A stretch of DNA of 55,158 nt, from contig JAFEGX010000017.1 in NCBI GenBank assembly GCA_018239675.1, positions 1 through 55,158 on the forward strand, read 5' to 3'. Position numbers and translations under genes: made by a program. This document shows, piece after piece, positions 25,912 to 33,800 of the stretch. A model generated the notes under the pieces. It searched no databases. It was not told the DNA's origin and saw only the letters and a list, made by a program, of their open reading frames with translations. Every line of letters starts with the position of its first letter. The stretch's first letter is position 1. This DNA comes from Verrucomicrobiota bacterium. Its GTDB lineage: Bacteria > Verrucomicrobiota > Verrucomicrobiia > Opitutales > Opitutaceae.

Positions 25912-26319
25912 TCAGCCGGCCCTCCACGGCCACGCGACGCAACCGTCGAGGTCACGGATGAGGGCAAAGTCGGTCTTTCCCTTCAGCACAAAGGGCAGGA
26001 CCTCCACGGTGCGCGGCAACAGGTCGCGCGCGGCGTGCCAGCTGCGCCCGCTGACATACACGTCGTCGACGAGCAGCACGCGGCGCCACGGCCCGAGATC
26101 CGGCACGGCGGAGAGCAGCTTCGGCGCGGCGAACCGGGGCTCGTTGGTCTCGTCGCGGTAGTTGAGCGTGATGACCTTCAGGCCGATCCCCAGCTGCTGC
26201 GCCACAAGCGCGGCGGGCACGACCCCGCCGGTGGCGATCCCGACGACCCCGTCGAGTCCGGCGGGGAAGGACCAGCGCCGGAGCCGCGCCACGATGTCCT
26301 CGAACGCCAGCGGGGTCAT
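25912..26319 (-). CDS. Phosphoribosyltransferase family protein
   Basis: A 135-residue cytoplasmic protein. VLLVDDVYVSGRSWHAA near residues 81-97 is the PRPP-binding loop of type I phosphoribosyltransferases, and GIATGGVVPAALVAQQ near 27 is the pyrophosphate loop region. It probably attaches a nucleobase to PRPP. It is short for the family, with a trimmed hood, so a regulatory or xanthine/hypoxanthine-salvage role cannot be separated. Its ATG overlaps the stop of the ECF S-component-like gene (ATGA), which suggests uptake and salvage of the same base. Its 3' end lies 6 bp from heptamer element C. Confidence 0.75.
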   Translation of the reverse strand: MTPLAFEDIVARLRRWSFPAGLDGVVGIATGGVVPAALVAQQLGIGLKVITLNYRDETNEPRFAAPKLLSAVPDLGPWRRVLLVDDVYVSGRSWHAARDLLPRTVEVLPFVLKGKTDFALIRDLDGCVAWPWRAG

Positions 26320-26864
26320 GCCGCGCTGGCCGGCTTCGGATAGAATCGCACGAGGGCGAAGTTGATCGCGGCGAGCGCGACCAGGCCGGCGGCGCCGCCG
26401 GACACCGAGGACCCGAAGAAACGCAGCGGCGCGCCGATGTCGCCGAACACGGGCGTGACCGACTGCAGCAGCGTCGAGGCCGTCTTGGCCCCGAGGTAGC
26501 CGAGCGGCGCCAGCAGCCAGAACCGCGGCAGGTGCCGCACGGCCCAAGCGAGCCCCACCGCGAACAGCGCCAGCTCGAAGCTGAGCACACTGAGAAACTT
26601 CCAGGCGGGCAGGCCGGTGAGGAACAGGTTCACCGCCGGGCCAAAGAGGCCGGTCAGCAACCCGACGCCCGCGCCGTAAAAGTAGACCGCGACAAAGGTC
26701 GCCCAGAACATCGGCAGCAGGTACGCGCCGAGCGGGCGGGCGCCGGTCCACGGGATGAGGTGCACCAGGAAGGGCACCAGCCATGCCACGATGAGCAGCA
26801 CGGCGGTTTCCCGCACCGTGATTTTCCGGAAGACGCCGGCCGGGGTGGTCGCGATCGAGTTCAT
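26316..26864 (-). CDS. ECF-transporter S-component-like membrane protein
   Basis: A 182-residue protein with about five to six hydrophobic helices. AYLLPMFWATFVAVYFYG and GVGLLTGLFGPAVNLFLTG recall the substrate-binding S components of energy-coupling-factor transporters, as does the length. No EcfA/EcfA'/EcfT genes are present, so it would use a shared module encoded elsewhere or work alone. Translational coupling with a phosphoribosyltransferase points to a nucleobase or related vitamin precursor as ligand (inference). The ATG at 26864 (MNSIATTPAG) was preferred to one eight codons upstream. Family assignment is from membrane pattern, hence moderate confidence. Confidence 0.55.
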   Translation of the reverse strand: MNSIATTPAGVFRKITVRETAVLLIVAWLVPFLVHLIPWTGARPLGAYLLPMFWATFVAVYFYGAGVGLLTGLFGPAVNLFLTGLPAWKFLSVLSFELALFAVGLAWAVRHLPRFWLLAPLGYLGAKTASTLLQSVTPVFGDIGAPLRFFGSSVSGGAAGLVALAAINFALVRFYPKPASAA

Positions 26865-26961
26865 GGGCGCGAACCTAGCCCGGAACACCGCCAGCGCCAG
26901 AAGGATTTCTCGGCCGCCTCGGTCATTGCCAGCCGCGCCCCCGCGACGCTAGGAAACTCGC

Positions 26962-27675
26962 GTGAACCTGATCCTGTTCGAGCCCGCCGAGCTCGCCGCG
27001 CCCCTGCCCCGGTCCGACCCGCGGGCGCGGCACCTGCTCACGGTGCTGCGGCGCAAGGTCGGCGACACGTTCGATGCCGGGCTGGTCAACGGGCCGCGCG
27101 GCAAGGGCACGCTGGTCGCGGCCGGGCCCGATGCGCTGACGCTCGCGTTCACCTGGGGCCCGCCGCCGCCGCCGCCGGAACCGATCGCCCTGCTCATCGG
27201 GCTCCCGCGGCCGCAGACCGCGCGGGACATTCTCCGGGAGGCCACCGCGCTCGGGGTCGGGGCCATCCACTTTTTCCGCCCGGACAAGGGCGAACCAAGC
27301 TACGGGCAGAGCACGCTCTGGTCCTCGGGCGAGTGGCGCCGCCACGTCCTGACCGGCGCCGCCCAGGCCTTCGACCCGCGGATCCCGGCCGTCAGCCACG
27401 ACCGGACGCTGGCGGAACTGGTTGCCACCCTGCCGGCGCCAATGACGCGCCTGGCCCTCGACAACTACGAGTCGCCCGTCGCGCTCGCGGCCGCGACGAT
27501 CGCCGCCCCGGTGGCGCTGGCCCTCGGCCCGGAACGCGGCTGGTCGGCGGCGGAACGGGACCAGCTGCGCGCGCACCAGTTCAGCCTCGTGCACCTCGGG
27601 ACCCGCGTGCTGCGGTCCGAAACGGCGGTGATCGCCGCCGTGGCCGTGGTCAGGTCCCGGCTCGGCTTGCCCTGA
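26962..27675 (+). CDS. rsmE: 16S rRNA (uracil1498-N3)-methyltransferase
   Basis: A 237-residue SPOUT-family methyltransferase that methylates U1498 of 16S rRNA using S-adenosylmethionine. The N-terminal PUA-like part has HLLTVLRRKVGDTF. The knot region carries ALGPERGWSAAERDQL and LGTRVLRSETA, the family's SAM-binding signature (usual forms GPEGGxxxxE and LGxRILRxETA; here the second glycine of the first motif is arginine). The GTG at 26962 has AGGA seven bases upstream, one of few such sites in the window. Its end overlaps the converging rsmD end by 26 bp. Confidence 0.9.
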   Translation: MNLILFEPAELAAPLPRSDPRARHLLTVLRRKVGDTFDAGLVNGPRGKGTLVAAGPDALTLAFTWGPPPPPPEPIALLIGLPRPQTARDILREATALGVGAIHFFRPDKGEPSYGQSTLWSSGEWRRHVLTGAAQAFDPRIPAVSHDRTLAELVATLPAPMTRLALDNYESPVALAAATIAAPVALALGPERGWSAAERDQLRAHQFSLVHLGTRVLRSETAVIAAVAVVRSRLGLP

Positions 27676-28219
27676 AGAAATTCACCGTCGGCTGACGGGC
27701 CCCCTTGCCGAGGCGCTTCAGCTGGTCCCATCCCGGCGGCGCGATCTCGATCTCGCCCGGCATCTCGAACACGACGAGGGCGTCCGGCTTCGGCGCGAGC
27801 ACCTCGGCGAGCCGCGCGAACAGCTTCGGCGCCACCTCGAGGATGACCTCGTAGGGCGGGTCGACAAAAACCAAGTCGGGCACGCCGTTGGTCGGGACCG
27901 CCATGGCATCGCCCTGAAACACCGCCACGTCCGACTCGTCGCGGCCAAGGCTCTTGCACACCACGGCGACGTTGCGGCGCAGGCAGGCCACCGCCTTGGC
28001 GTTCTGCTCGACGAACACCCCGCCGGCGGCGCCCCGGCTCAGGGCCTCGAGGCCGTACGCGCCGCTGCCGGCGAACAGATCGAGGAAGTGTGCGCCGGTG
28101 ACGAACCCCCCGAGGCTGGAGAACGCCGCCTGGCGCATGCCGTCGGTGGCCGGCCGCACCGCGTCGCCCTTCGGCACGACCAGCTGGATGCCGCGCGCGC
28201 CGCCGCCGCTTATGCGCAC
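27650..28219 (-). CDS. rsmD: 16S rRNA (guanine966-N2)-methyltransferase
   Basis: A 189-residue Rossmann methyltransferase for G966 of 16S rRNA. It begins with the family pattern VRISGGGARG, VPKGDAVRPATDGMRQAAF near 17-35, the SAM site FLDLFAGSGAYGLEALSRG near 48, and the catalytic VFVDPPYE near 120. The GTG at 28219 places the start at the normal RsmD N-terminus. An ATG at 28303 would add 28 residues and overlap the divergent MBL-fold gene. It converges with rsmE and overlaps it by 26 bp, so the two rRNA methyltransferases share antisense 3' ends. Confidence 0.9.
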   Translation of the reverse strand: MRISGGGARGIQLVVPKGDAVRPATDGMRQAAFSSLGGFVTGAHFLDLFAGSGAYGLEALSRGAAGGVFVEQNAKAVACLRRNVAVVCKSLGRDESDVAVFQGDAMAVPTNGVPDLVFVDPPYEVILEVAPKLFARLAEVLAPKPDALVVFEMPGEIEIAPPGWDQLKRLGKGARQPTVNFFRASRAGT

Positions 28220-28301
28220 GACCGGCCTCCCCCCTGGCCGGTCGCGGCATCCGGCCGGAACATTTGCGCTGCGCGGGAAAGCGGCTTCATAGACAACGCC
28301 C

Positions 28302-29258
28302 ATGACACCGCCGGCCTCGGACCACTTCAACGGGAAAACCTTCTTCCATCCCGGCGAGCCGTCCGAGCGCGGCCTGCTCGACGTGCTGCGGTGGCAGCTG
28401 ACCAGCCGGCCGGCGCGCTGGCCGAAGTGGGTCGAGATCGCGCCCCAGCCGCCGCCGCCCGCGCCGCGCGCCGGCGAACTGGTCACGACGTGGATCAACC
28501 ACGCGACCTTCCTGCTCCAGACGACGAGCGGCAACCTGCTCATCGACCCGGTCTTCTCGGAACGGGTGAGTCCCGTGTCGTGGGCCGGCCCGCGGCGGGT
28601 TCACGCCCCCGGGGTCGCCCTGGCCGACCTCCCGCGCATCGACGCCGTGCTCGTGAGCCACGATCACTACGATCACCTTGACCTGCCCTCGCTCCGGCAG
28701 CTTGTCGCCCGCCACCGGCCGGTGTGCCTCGCCCCGCTGGGCCACCACGCGCTGCTCGCGGCGGCCGGAGCGGAGAGAATCGTGGAACTCGACTGGTGGC
28801 AGTCGTCATCGGTCCGTCCCGGGCTGGATGTGACCCTGACTCCGGCGCGGCATTGGACGCGGCGCGAAATCGGCCGGGCCAACACCCGGCTGTGGGGCGG
28901 CTTTTTTCTTCAGACGCCCCACCATCGCGCCTGGTTTGTCGGCGACTCCGGCTACCATGAGCCCACCGCCCGGGACGTCGCGCTCCGCGGCGGGGCCCCG
29001 GACCTGGCGCTCGTTCCCATCGGAGCGTATGAACCCCGCTGGTTCATGGCTCCGTCGCACATGAATCCGGCCGAGGCCGTGCAGACCCACCTGGCCTGCG
29101 GCGCCCGGCGGAGCCTCGCCATGCACTGGGGCACGTTCCAGCTGACCGACGAAGGGCGGGACGATCCGCCCCGGGCTCTGGCCGAGGCGAGGACCGCGGC
29201 GGGCCTGACCCCGGAGCAGTTCACCGTGCTGCAACCCGGCGAAAGCGTGGTCGTCTGA
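28302..29258 (+). CDS. MBL-fold metallo-hydrolase, NAPE-PLD-like
   Basis: A 318-residue protein without a signal peptide. SHDHYDHLDLPSL near residue 119 is the metal-binding HxHxDH motif of metallo-beta-lactamase folds. It is followed by GHHALL, GDSGYHE near 217 (metal aspartate) and MHWGTFQLTDE near 273 (final histidine). The order and the early WINHATFLLQ match the branch around N-acylphosphatidylethanolamine phospholipase D. Bacterial members act on phospholipid or lactone-type esters, but the true substrate is unknown. It is divergent from rsmD, with about 80 bp between starts. Confidence 0.85.
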   Translation: MTPPASDHFNGKTFFHPGEPSERGLLDVLRWQLTSRPARWPKWVEIAPQPPPPAPRAGELVTTWINHATFLLQTTSGNLLIDPVFSERVSPVSWAGPRRVHAPGVALADLPRIDAVLVSHDHYDHLDLPSLRQLVARHRPVCLAPLGHHALLAAAGAERIVELDWWQSSSVRPGLDVTLTPARHWTRREIGRANTRLWGGFFLQTPHHRAWFVGDSGYHEPTARDVALRGGAPDLALVPIGAYEPRWFMAPSHMNPAEAVQTHLACGARRSLAMHWGTFQLTDEGRDDPPRALAEARTAAGLTPEQFTVLQPGESVVV

Positions 29259-29260
29259 GC

Positions 29261-29403
29261 CGGAATCATGCATTCGAAAGTCGAGGGTCGAGGAGCCGAA
29301 TCGCCAGGCGCGATAAGACCTCACCAGCGTCAGTCGCCCAGCAGAAGGGGCAACCATCAGCTTTTCTATTTTCGTCTGCTCGACCCTCGACTGCATGATT
29401 CCG
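29261..29403. repeat. Heptamer-repeat hairpin element D, arms differ by one unit
   Basis: The outer 12 bp CGGAATCATGCA (29261-29272) pair perfectly with 29392-29403. The inner 13 bp GTCGAGGGTCGAG (29080-type word at 29280-29292) pair perfectly with 29379-29391. The left arm carries exactly seven extra bases, TTCGAAA (29273-29279), between the two paired blocks; the right arm has none. This shows that arms gain or lose whole 7-nt units. The loop is about 86 nt. Confidence 0.9.
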
Positions 29404-29469
29404 AATGAGACCCGGGAGCGGACGGTCCACTCGGCCGAGGAAGCATTTCCCAGCCCGAGGGCGACGGAC

Positions 29470-29545
29470 GCAGCGCGAGGGTCACGAAGCACCCAACATG
29501 GCATCGAATCGCTTGGACTTCGCGGCTTGGCGACCTTCGCGGTGA
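29470..29545. repeat. Nonamer-family intergenic element N3
   Basis: The right part (29516-29545) reads CTTCGCGG, CTTGGCGA and CTTCGCGG before TGAA, with 8-9 nt spacing, closely matching the right arms of N1 and N4. The left part holds only a degraded CACGAAGC unit near 29483. It lies 67 bp beyond heptamer element D. Confidence 0.55.
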
Positions 29546-29742
29546 ATCCGCCTCCCCATCGAACGAGCGACCAGAGCACCTGATCCAATTCCGGGGAGAA
29601 GCAACCGGCGGGCACCCTGCAACATAGCATTTGCGCCATGACAAGATTCGTCTAGGCGGAGATGCTTAAATATCATTGCGTTCGGGGGAACTGTCACCGG
29701 CCGTCGGTGCTCTTAGCCTGAACGATTTCGCCACCTCCCACC

Positions 29743-31176
29743 ATGTCACCCGCTCGACTCTTGCTTCTTGCCGGCATGCTTGCCGGTCTGGGCGCGTGGG
29801 TGCGCGCGGCGGAGAGCAATGCCTGGCCAATGCGGGTAGCGCAGCAGGACGACAGCGGCCAGGTGACCTCGTGGGAGGGGCTGGGCCCGCTGCTTTTCGG
29901 CAAGTCGGCCGCTGACGGCGCGCACCTCGGTGGCTTCCGTCCGCTCTATGTGGAACGGACGGACGCCACCGGCCGGACGACCCTGGCGACGGTGCTTTAC
30001 CCCCTCTTCATCTATCGGGCCGACAGCGAGCGCTACCAATGGAGCCTGCTGCAGCTGATCAATCGCGCGGGGCGCCAGCCGGGAGCACCGCCGCGGCCGG
30101 ACAACATGACCGAGAATTTCGACTGGTGGATCTTCTGGTTCTCGCGCCAGACCGGTTCGCCCGAGACCTCGTATCGCGCCCTGTTCCCGATCGGGGGCAC
30201 GATCAAGGACCGGTTTGCGACGCAGGAACTGTCGTGGGTGCTGTGGCCGCTCTATGTCCACTCGCGCCAGCGCGGGGCGGAGACGACCTCGACGCCCTGG
30301 CCGTTCATCCGGACCACGCGCGGGGCGGAGCAGGGCTTTGCGTTCTGGCCGATCTACGGCTGGCGCGACCGTCCCGGCGAGTTCCACCGTGAATTCTACC
30401 TCTGGCCGCTGGCCTGGAGCCAGACGATCCAGCCGGACGAGGATGCGCCGCGCGGGACCGCCCCGACGCGGAAAGTCGGATTCATCCCGTTCTACACGGG
30501 CGAGACCGGGCCCGGCGGGCGCGACGAGACGTATCTCTGGCCGTTCTTCGGCTACACGGACCGCACGGCGCCGGTGGCGTACCGGGAGACGCGCTATCTT
30601 TGGCCGCTGCTGGTGCAGGGCCGCGGCCCGCAGCGGCTGGTCAACCGCTGGGCGCCCTTTTACACGCACTCCGTCTCCAAGGGCGTGGACAAGACTTGGG
30701 TGATGTGGCCGCTGGTCCGGCAGGCGAAGTGGACCGAGGGCAAGGTGGCGCAGACCCGCACCCAGTTCCTGTACCTCCTGTACTATTCGGACGAGCAGCG
30801 GAGCCTGACCAACCCGGCGGCGGCGCCGGCCGAGCGGACCCACGTCTGGCCGCTGTTCAGCCTGTGGGACAACGGCGCCGGCCGCCGGCAGTTCCAGCTG
30901 CTGAGCCCGCTCGACGTCTTTTTCCCCAGCAACGACAACGTGCGCGAGACGTGGACGCCCCTGTTCGCCCTCTACCGGTACGACCAGCGGGCGGCGGCGG
31001 AAAAACGCTGGTCGCTGCTCTGGGGCGCCCTGAGCTGGCAGGAGCGGGCCGGCCACAAAGAGTTCCACCTCGGGCCGCTGTTCCGGGTCGAGCGGACGCC
31101 GGAGGCCGGCTGGCGCTGGTTCTGGTTCGATTTTAGGCCCCAATCCCGCAAGCTGCCTCCTCCCGACTCCCGCTGA
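29743..31176 (+). CDS. Secreted protein with repeated WPL motifs, first gene of the Mla-like operon
   Basis: I do not recognise a named family. The 477-residue protein has a signal peptide (LLLLAGMLAGLGAWVRAAE). At least nine segments carry an aromatic-Pro-hydrophobic motif after a beta-like run: VLWPLYVHSR, FAFWPIYGWR, FYLWPLAWSQ, YLWPFFGYTD, YLWPLLVQGR, VMWPLVRQA, HVWPLFSLWD, FQLLSPLDVF and HLGPLFRVER, spaced about 20-50 residues. This suggests a repeated beta-hairpin unit forming a barrel or propeller outside the inner membrane. The stop lies 1 bp before the MlaE start, so it is co-transcribed with a phospholipid transporter. It may be the missing periplasmic or outer-membrane partner; that is inference. 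Confidence 0.7.
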   Translation: MSPARLLLLAGMLAGLGAWVRAAESNAWPMRVAQQDDSGQVTSWEGLGPLLFGKSAADGAHLGGFRPLYVERTDATGRTTLATVLYPLFIYRADSERYQWSLLQLINRAGRQPGAPPRPDNMTENFDWWIFWFSRQTGSPETSYRALFPIGGTIKDRFATQELSWVLWPLYVHSRQRGAETTSTPWPFIRTTRGAEQGFAFWPIYGWRDRPGEFHREFYLWPLAWSQTIQPDEDAPRGTAPTRKVGFIPFYTGETGPGGRDETYLWPFFGYTDRTAPVAYRETRYLWPLLVQGRGPQRLVNRWAPFYTHSVSKGVDKTWVMWPLVRQAKWTEGKVAQTRTQFLYLLYYSDEQRSLTNPAAAPAERTHVWPLFSLWDNGAGRRQFQLLSPLDVFFPSNDNVRETWTPLFALYRYDQRAAAEKRWSLLWGALSWQERAGHKEFHLGPLFRVERTPEAGWRWFWFDFRPQSRKLPPPDSR

Positions 31177-31177
31177 C

Positions 31178-31930
31178 ATGAAACAGATCCTTTCCGTTCT
31201 CGAAGGCGTCGGCAGCACCTGGCTGCTGCTGCTGCGCGCGGCGTCGTACGTCGGGACCCTGCCGCGCCAGCGGACCCGCTTTTTCGAGCAGTGCTACCTG
31301 ATCGGCTACACCACGCTGCCGATCGTCGCGATCCTCAGCTTCTTCATCGGCAGCGTGCTGGCGCTCCAGGCGGGCTACTCGATGCAGAACTTCGGGGCCA
31401 AGCAGTTCATCGGCTCGCTCGTCGGCCTCTCGATGGCCCGCGAGCTCGGTCCCGTGATGGTCGCCATCCTCCTCGCCGGCCGCGTCGGCTCGGCCATCAC
31501 CGCCGAGCTGGCGTCGATGAAGGTCTACCAAGAGGTGGACGCGCTCGTGACGATGAACATCCCGCCGGCGCGGATCCTCGTGCTGCCGCGGCTGGCCGCG
31601 GTGCTCGCGATGGTGCCGGTGCTCGCGATCATCGCCGACCTCGTCGGCTGGTTCGGCGGCGCGATCGTCGCGAAGTACGTCGCGTTCATCAGCATCGAAC
31701 CCGAGGCCTACTTCACCGCGCTCCGGCGGTTCATGAAGTTCAAGGACGTGATGAACGGCCTGATCAAGGCGGAGTGCTTCGGCTTCGTGGTGACCCTGGT
31801 GTGCTGCAACATCGGCCTCAACACCCGCGGCGGGCCGCGCGAGATCGGCGCGGCCGTGACCCGGGCGGTGGTCGTCTCCCTCATCCTCATCCTCGTCCTC
31901 GACTACTTCGTGACGAAGGTCCTGATGTAA
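31178..31930 (+). CDS. mlaE: MlaE-type ABC transporter permease
   Basis: A 250-residue inner-membrane protein of the MlaE/TGD1 family. IGSVLALQAGYSMQNFGA, followed by ARELGPVMVAILLAGRVGSA and ITAELASMKVYQEVDAL, is the family's most conserved stretch, and DYFVTKVLM closes the protein. It forms the transmembrane part of the MCE-type lipid importer/exporter that moves phospholipids between the membranes. It lies in a four-gene set: WPL-repeat protein, mlaE, mlaF, mlaD, with gaps of 1, 6 and 3 bp. No mlaB (STAS) or mlaC gene follows, unlike enterobacteria. Confidence 0.95.
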   Translation: MKQILSVLEGVGSTWLLLLRAASYVGTLPRQRTRFFEQCYLIGYTTLPIVAILSFFIGSVLALQAGYSMQNFGAKQFIGSLVGLSMARELGPVMVAILLAGRVGSAITAELASMKVYQEVDALVTMNIPPARILVLPRLAAVLAMVPVLAIIADLVGWFGGAIVAKYVAFISIEPEAYFTALRRFMKFKDVMNGLIKAECFGFVVTLVCCNIGLNTRGGPREIGAAVTRAVVVSLILILVLDYFVTKVLM

Positions 31931-31936
31931 CCCGCC

Positions 31937-32743
31937 ATGCCCGGCCCCAGCCAAACCCGCAATCCCTTCACCGAGCACGAGACGCCCGCCGTCAGCGTCG
32001 CGATCGAGGGCCTGAGCAAGAGCTTCGGCAACCGCGTGGTGCTGGACCAGGTCACGTTTTCCGTGCAACCCGGCGAGATCTTCGTGCTGATGGGCCCCAG
32101 CGGCTCCGGCAAGAGCGTGCTGCTGAAGCACGTCATCGGCCTCGAGCAGCCGTCGGGCGGCCGCGTGCAGGTCGACCAGTACGACGCGACCGCCGAGGAG
32201 ACCCGCGAAAAGGTGCGCATGGCCATCGTCTTCCAGGCCGGCGCGCTGTTCAACTCGCTCACCGTCTACGACAACCTCGCCCTGTACCTCCGCGAGCACG
32301 ACCTCGCGAGCGAAGACGGCATCCGCGAGAAGGTGGGCCGCGCCCTGCAGATCCTCTCGCTCGAGGGCGCGGCCGAGAAATATCCCTCGGAGCTCTCCGG
32401 TGGGATGAAGAAGCGCGTCGCCATCGCGCGCGCGCTCGTGATGGAGCCCCAGCTGCTGCTCTACGACGAGCCCACGAGCGAGCTCGACCCCGTGATGTCC
32501 GCGACGATCAGCGAGATCATCGCGCTGCTGAAGAACGAGTATCACGTCACGACCCTGGTGGTGTCGCACGACCGCGACCTCGCGCTGAACATCGCCGACC
32601 GCGTGGGCATCCTGATGGACGGCCGCCTGATCTTCCTCGGGACGCCGGCCGACCTGCGCGAGCCGAAGGATCCGCGCGTCGCGGCATTCCTCTACCCCCA
32701 GATCGACTTGCAGAATCCCCGCTACAAGCAATTGGAGACCTGA
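31937..32743 (+). CDS. mlaF: MlaF-type ABC transporter ATP-binding protein
   Basis: A 268-residue cytoplasmic ATPase. The Walker A motif GPSGSGKSVLLKH lies near residue 55, the signature LSGGMKKRVAIARAL near 154, and Walker B LLLYDEPTSELDPV near 174. The LSGGMKKR form and the SELDP sequence are typical of MlaF. It powers the MlaE permease. The first 22 residues before the ABC domain are polar and extend it slightly beyond the common length. An in-frame start closer to the domain is not obvious, so the first ATG was kept. Confidence 0.95.
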   Translation: MPGPSQTRNPFTEHETPAVSVAIEGLSKSFGNRVVLDQVTFSVQPGEIFVLMGPSGSGKSVLLKHVIGLEQPSGGRVQVDQYDATAEETREKVRMAIVFQAGALFNSLTVYDNLALYLREHDLASEDGIREKVGRALQILSLEGAAEKYPSELSGGMKKRVAIARALVMEPQLLLYDEPTSELDPVMSATISEIIALLKNEYHVTTLVVSHDRDLALNIADRVGILMDGRLIFLGTPADLREPKDPRVAAFLYPQIDLQNPRYKQLET

Positions 32744-32746
32744 ACC

Positions 32747-33742
32747 ATGAACAACGCACAGCAGACCATCCGCGTCGGCCTCTTTTTCCTGCTCGGCCTC
32801 GCCCTCACCTGGGTGACCTACGAGGCCCTGAGCGGCGGCGGATTTTTCTCCAAGAACAAGGGCTACTCCATCGTCGCCGGCTTCGAGAGCCTGAAGGAGC
32901 TGAAGGAGGGTGACGAGGTCCGCATGGCGGGCGTGAAGATCGGCGTGGTGGAGAAGACCCGCCTGGCCGGCCGCCGCGCCGAGGCGATCCTGCGCATCGG
33001 CAAGGACTTCTCCATCCCGCGCGACGCGACCGCCAGCATCATCATGGCGGGGATCATCGGCACCAACTATGTCGGCATCGACCTCGGCTCCGCCGACGCG
33101 CCCCCGCTGGCCCCGGGCGCGGAGATCCGCACCAAGGTCACGCCCGACATCAACGCGATCATGACCGAACTGGGCAACCTCGGGCAAAGGCTCGAGGGCG
33201 CGCTTGGCGCCTTCGGCAACAGCATGAACGGCGACGGCAAGAACCCGGGACTCTTCCAGAAGCTGGACCGTCTCGTCACGGAGAACAGCACGAAGGTCGA
33301 TACCACCCTGTCGAATCTCCAGGACATCACCACCAAGCTCAACCGGGGTGAGGGCACCCTCGGCAAGCTCATCAACGACCCGGCGCTGCACGACGAGCTC
33401 GTGGCCACGGTGGGCGAGATCCGGTCCGCCGCGACCGAGGCCAAGTCGTTTGTCGCCGACGCGCAGGGCATCCTCGCCCAGGTCAAGTCGGGCAAGGGCC
33501 CGCTGGGCACGCTGGTGTATGACGAGACCACGGCCTCCGACCTGCGGGCCACGGTGACCAATCTCCGCCAGGTTTCCGACAAGCTCGCCAAGGGCGAGGG
33601 CACGCTCGGCAAGCTCATCAACGACGACGGCCTCTTCAACACGGCGCAATCCACGCTCCGCAAGGCCGACCGCGCGCTCGACGGGCTCGGCGACTCCGGC
33701 CCGCTCACCGCAGTCGGCATCGTTGCGAACTCGCTGTTCTAG
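32747..33742 (+). CDS. mlaD: MlaD-type MCE-domain protein
   Basis: A 331-residue protein with one N-terminal membrane anchor (VGLFFLLGLALTWVTYEAL). An MCE domain covers roughly residues 40-125 (GDEVRMAGVKIGVVEKT, ASIIMAGIIGTNYVGIDLG). The C-terminal 200 residues hold two copies of a KGEGTLGKLINDDGL-type motif, at about residues 203-212 and 284-295, and a related KSGKGPLGTLVYDE at about 252, within helical repeats. Such long tails can form extended lipid tunnels. It should bind phospholipid in the periplasm and pair with MlaE/MlaF. The tail is longer than in E. coli MlaD (183 residues), possibly replacing MlaC. Confidence 0.92.
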   Translation: MNNAQQTIRVGLFFLLGLALTWVTYEALSGGGFFSKNKGYSIVAGFESLKELKEGDEVRMAGVKIGVVEKTRLAGRRAEAILRIGKDFSIPRDATASIIMAGIIGTNYVGIDLGSADAPPLAPGAEIRTKVTPDINAIMTELGNLGQRLEGALGAFGNSMNGDGKNPGLFQKLDRLVTENSTKVDTTLSNLQDITTKLNRGEGTLGKLINDPALHDELVATVGEIRSAATEAKSFVADAQGILAQVKSGKGPLGTLVYDETTASDLRATVTNLRQVSDKLAKGEGTLGKLINDDGLFNTAQSTLRKADRALDGLGDSGPLTAVGIVANSLF

Positions 33743-33800
33743 TCAACGCGACAACCGGGCGCACGGCGCGCGAGTCTCGTTGGAGCAACCCGCTCAGCCT

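Larger units (their letters stand above)
29259..29742. other. 484-bp intergenic stretch made of two repeat elements
   Basis: Between the MBL-fold gene and the WPL-repeat gene there is no supportable ORF. It holds heptamer hairpin D (29261-29403) and nonamer element N3 (29470-29545). A less GC-rich stretch of about 110 bp (29630-29742) then leads into the lipid-transport operon and presumably contains its promoter. I could not assign -35/-10 boxes there with confidence. Confidence 0.6.

Noticed and set aside
29685..29705. ECF-sigma promoter (GGAAC ... CGTC) before the WPL-repeat gene
   Set aside because: The spacing between GGAAC and CCGTC is only about 9 bp, too short for a -35/-10 pair.
31133..33649. 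838-aa - strand frame opposite mlaE-mlaF-mlaD
   Set aside because: It crosses three well-supported genes in antisense and shows no family signature.
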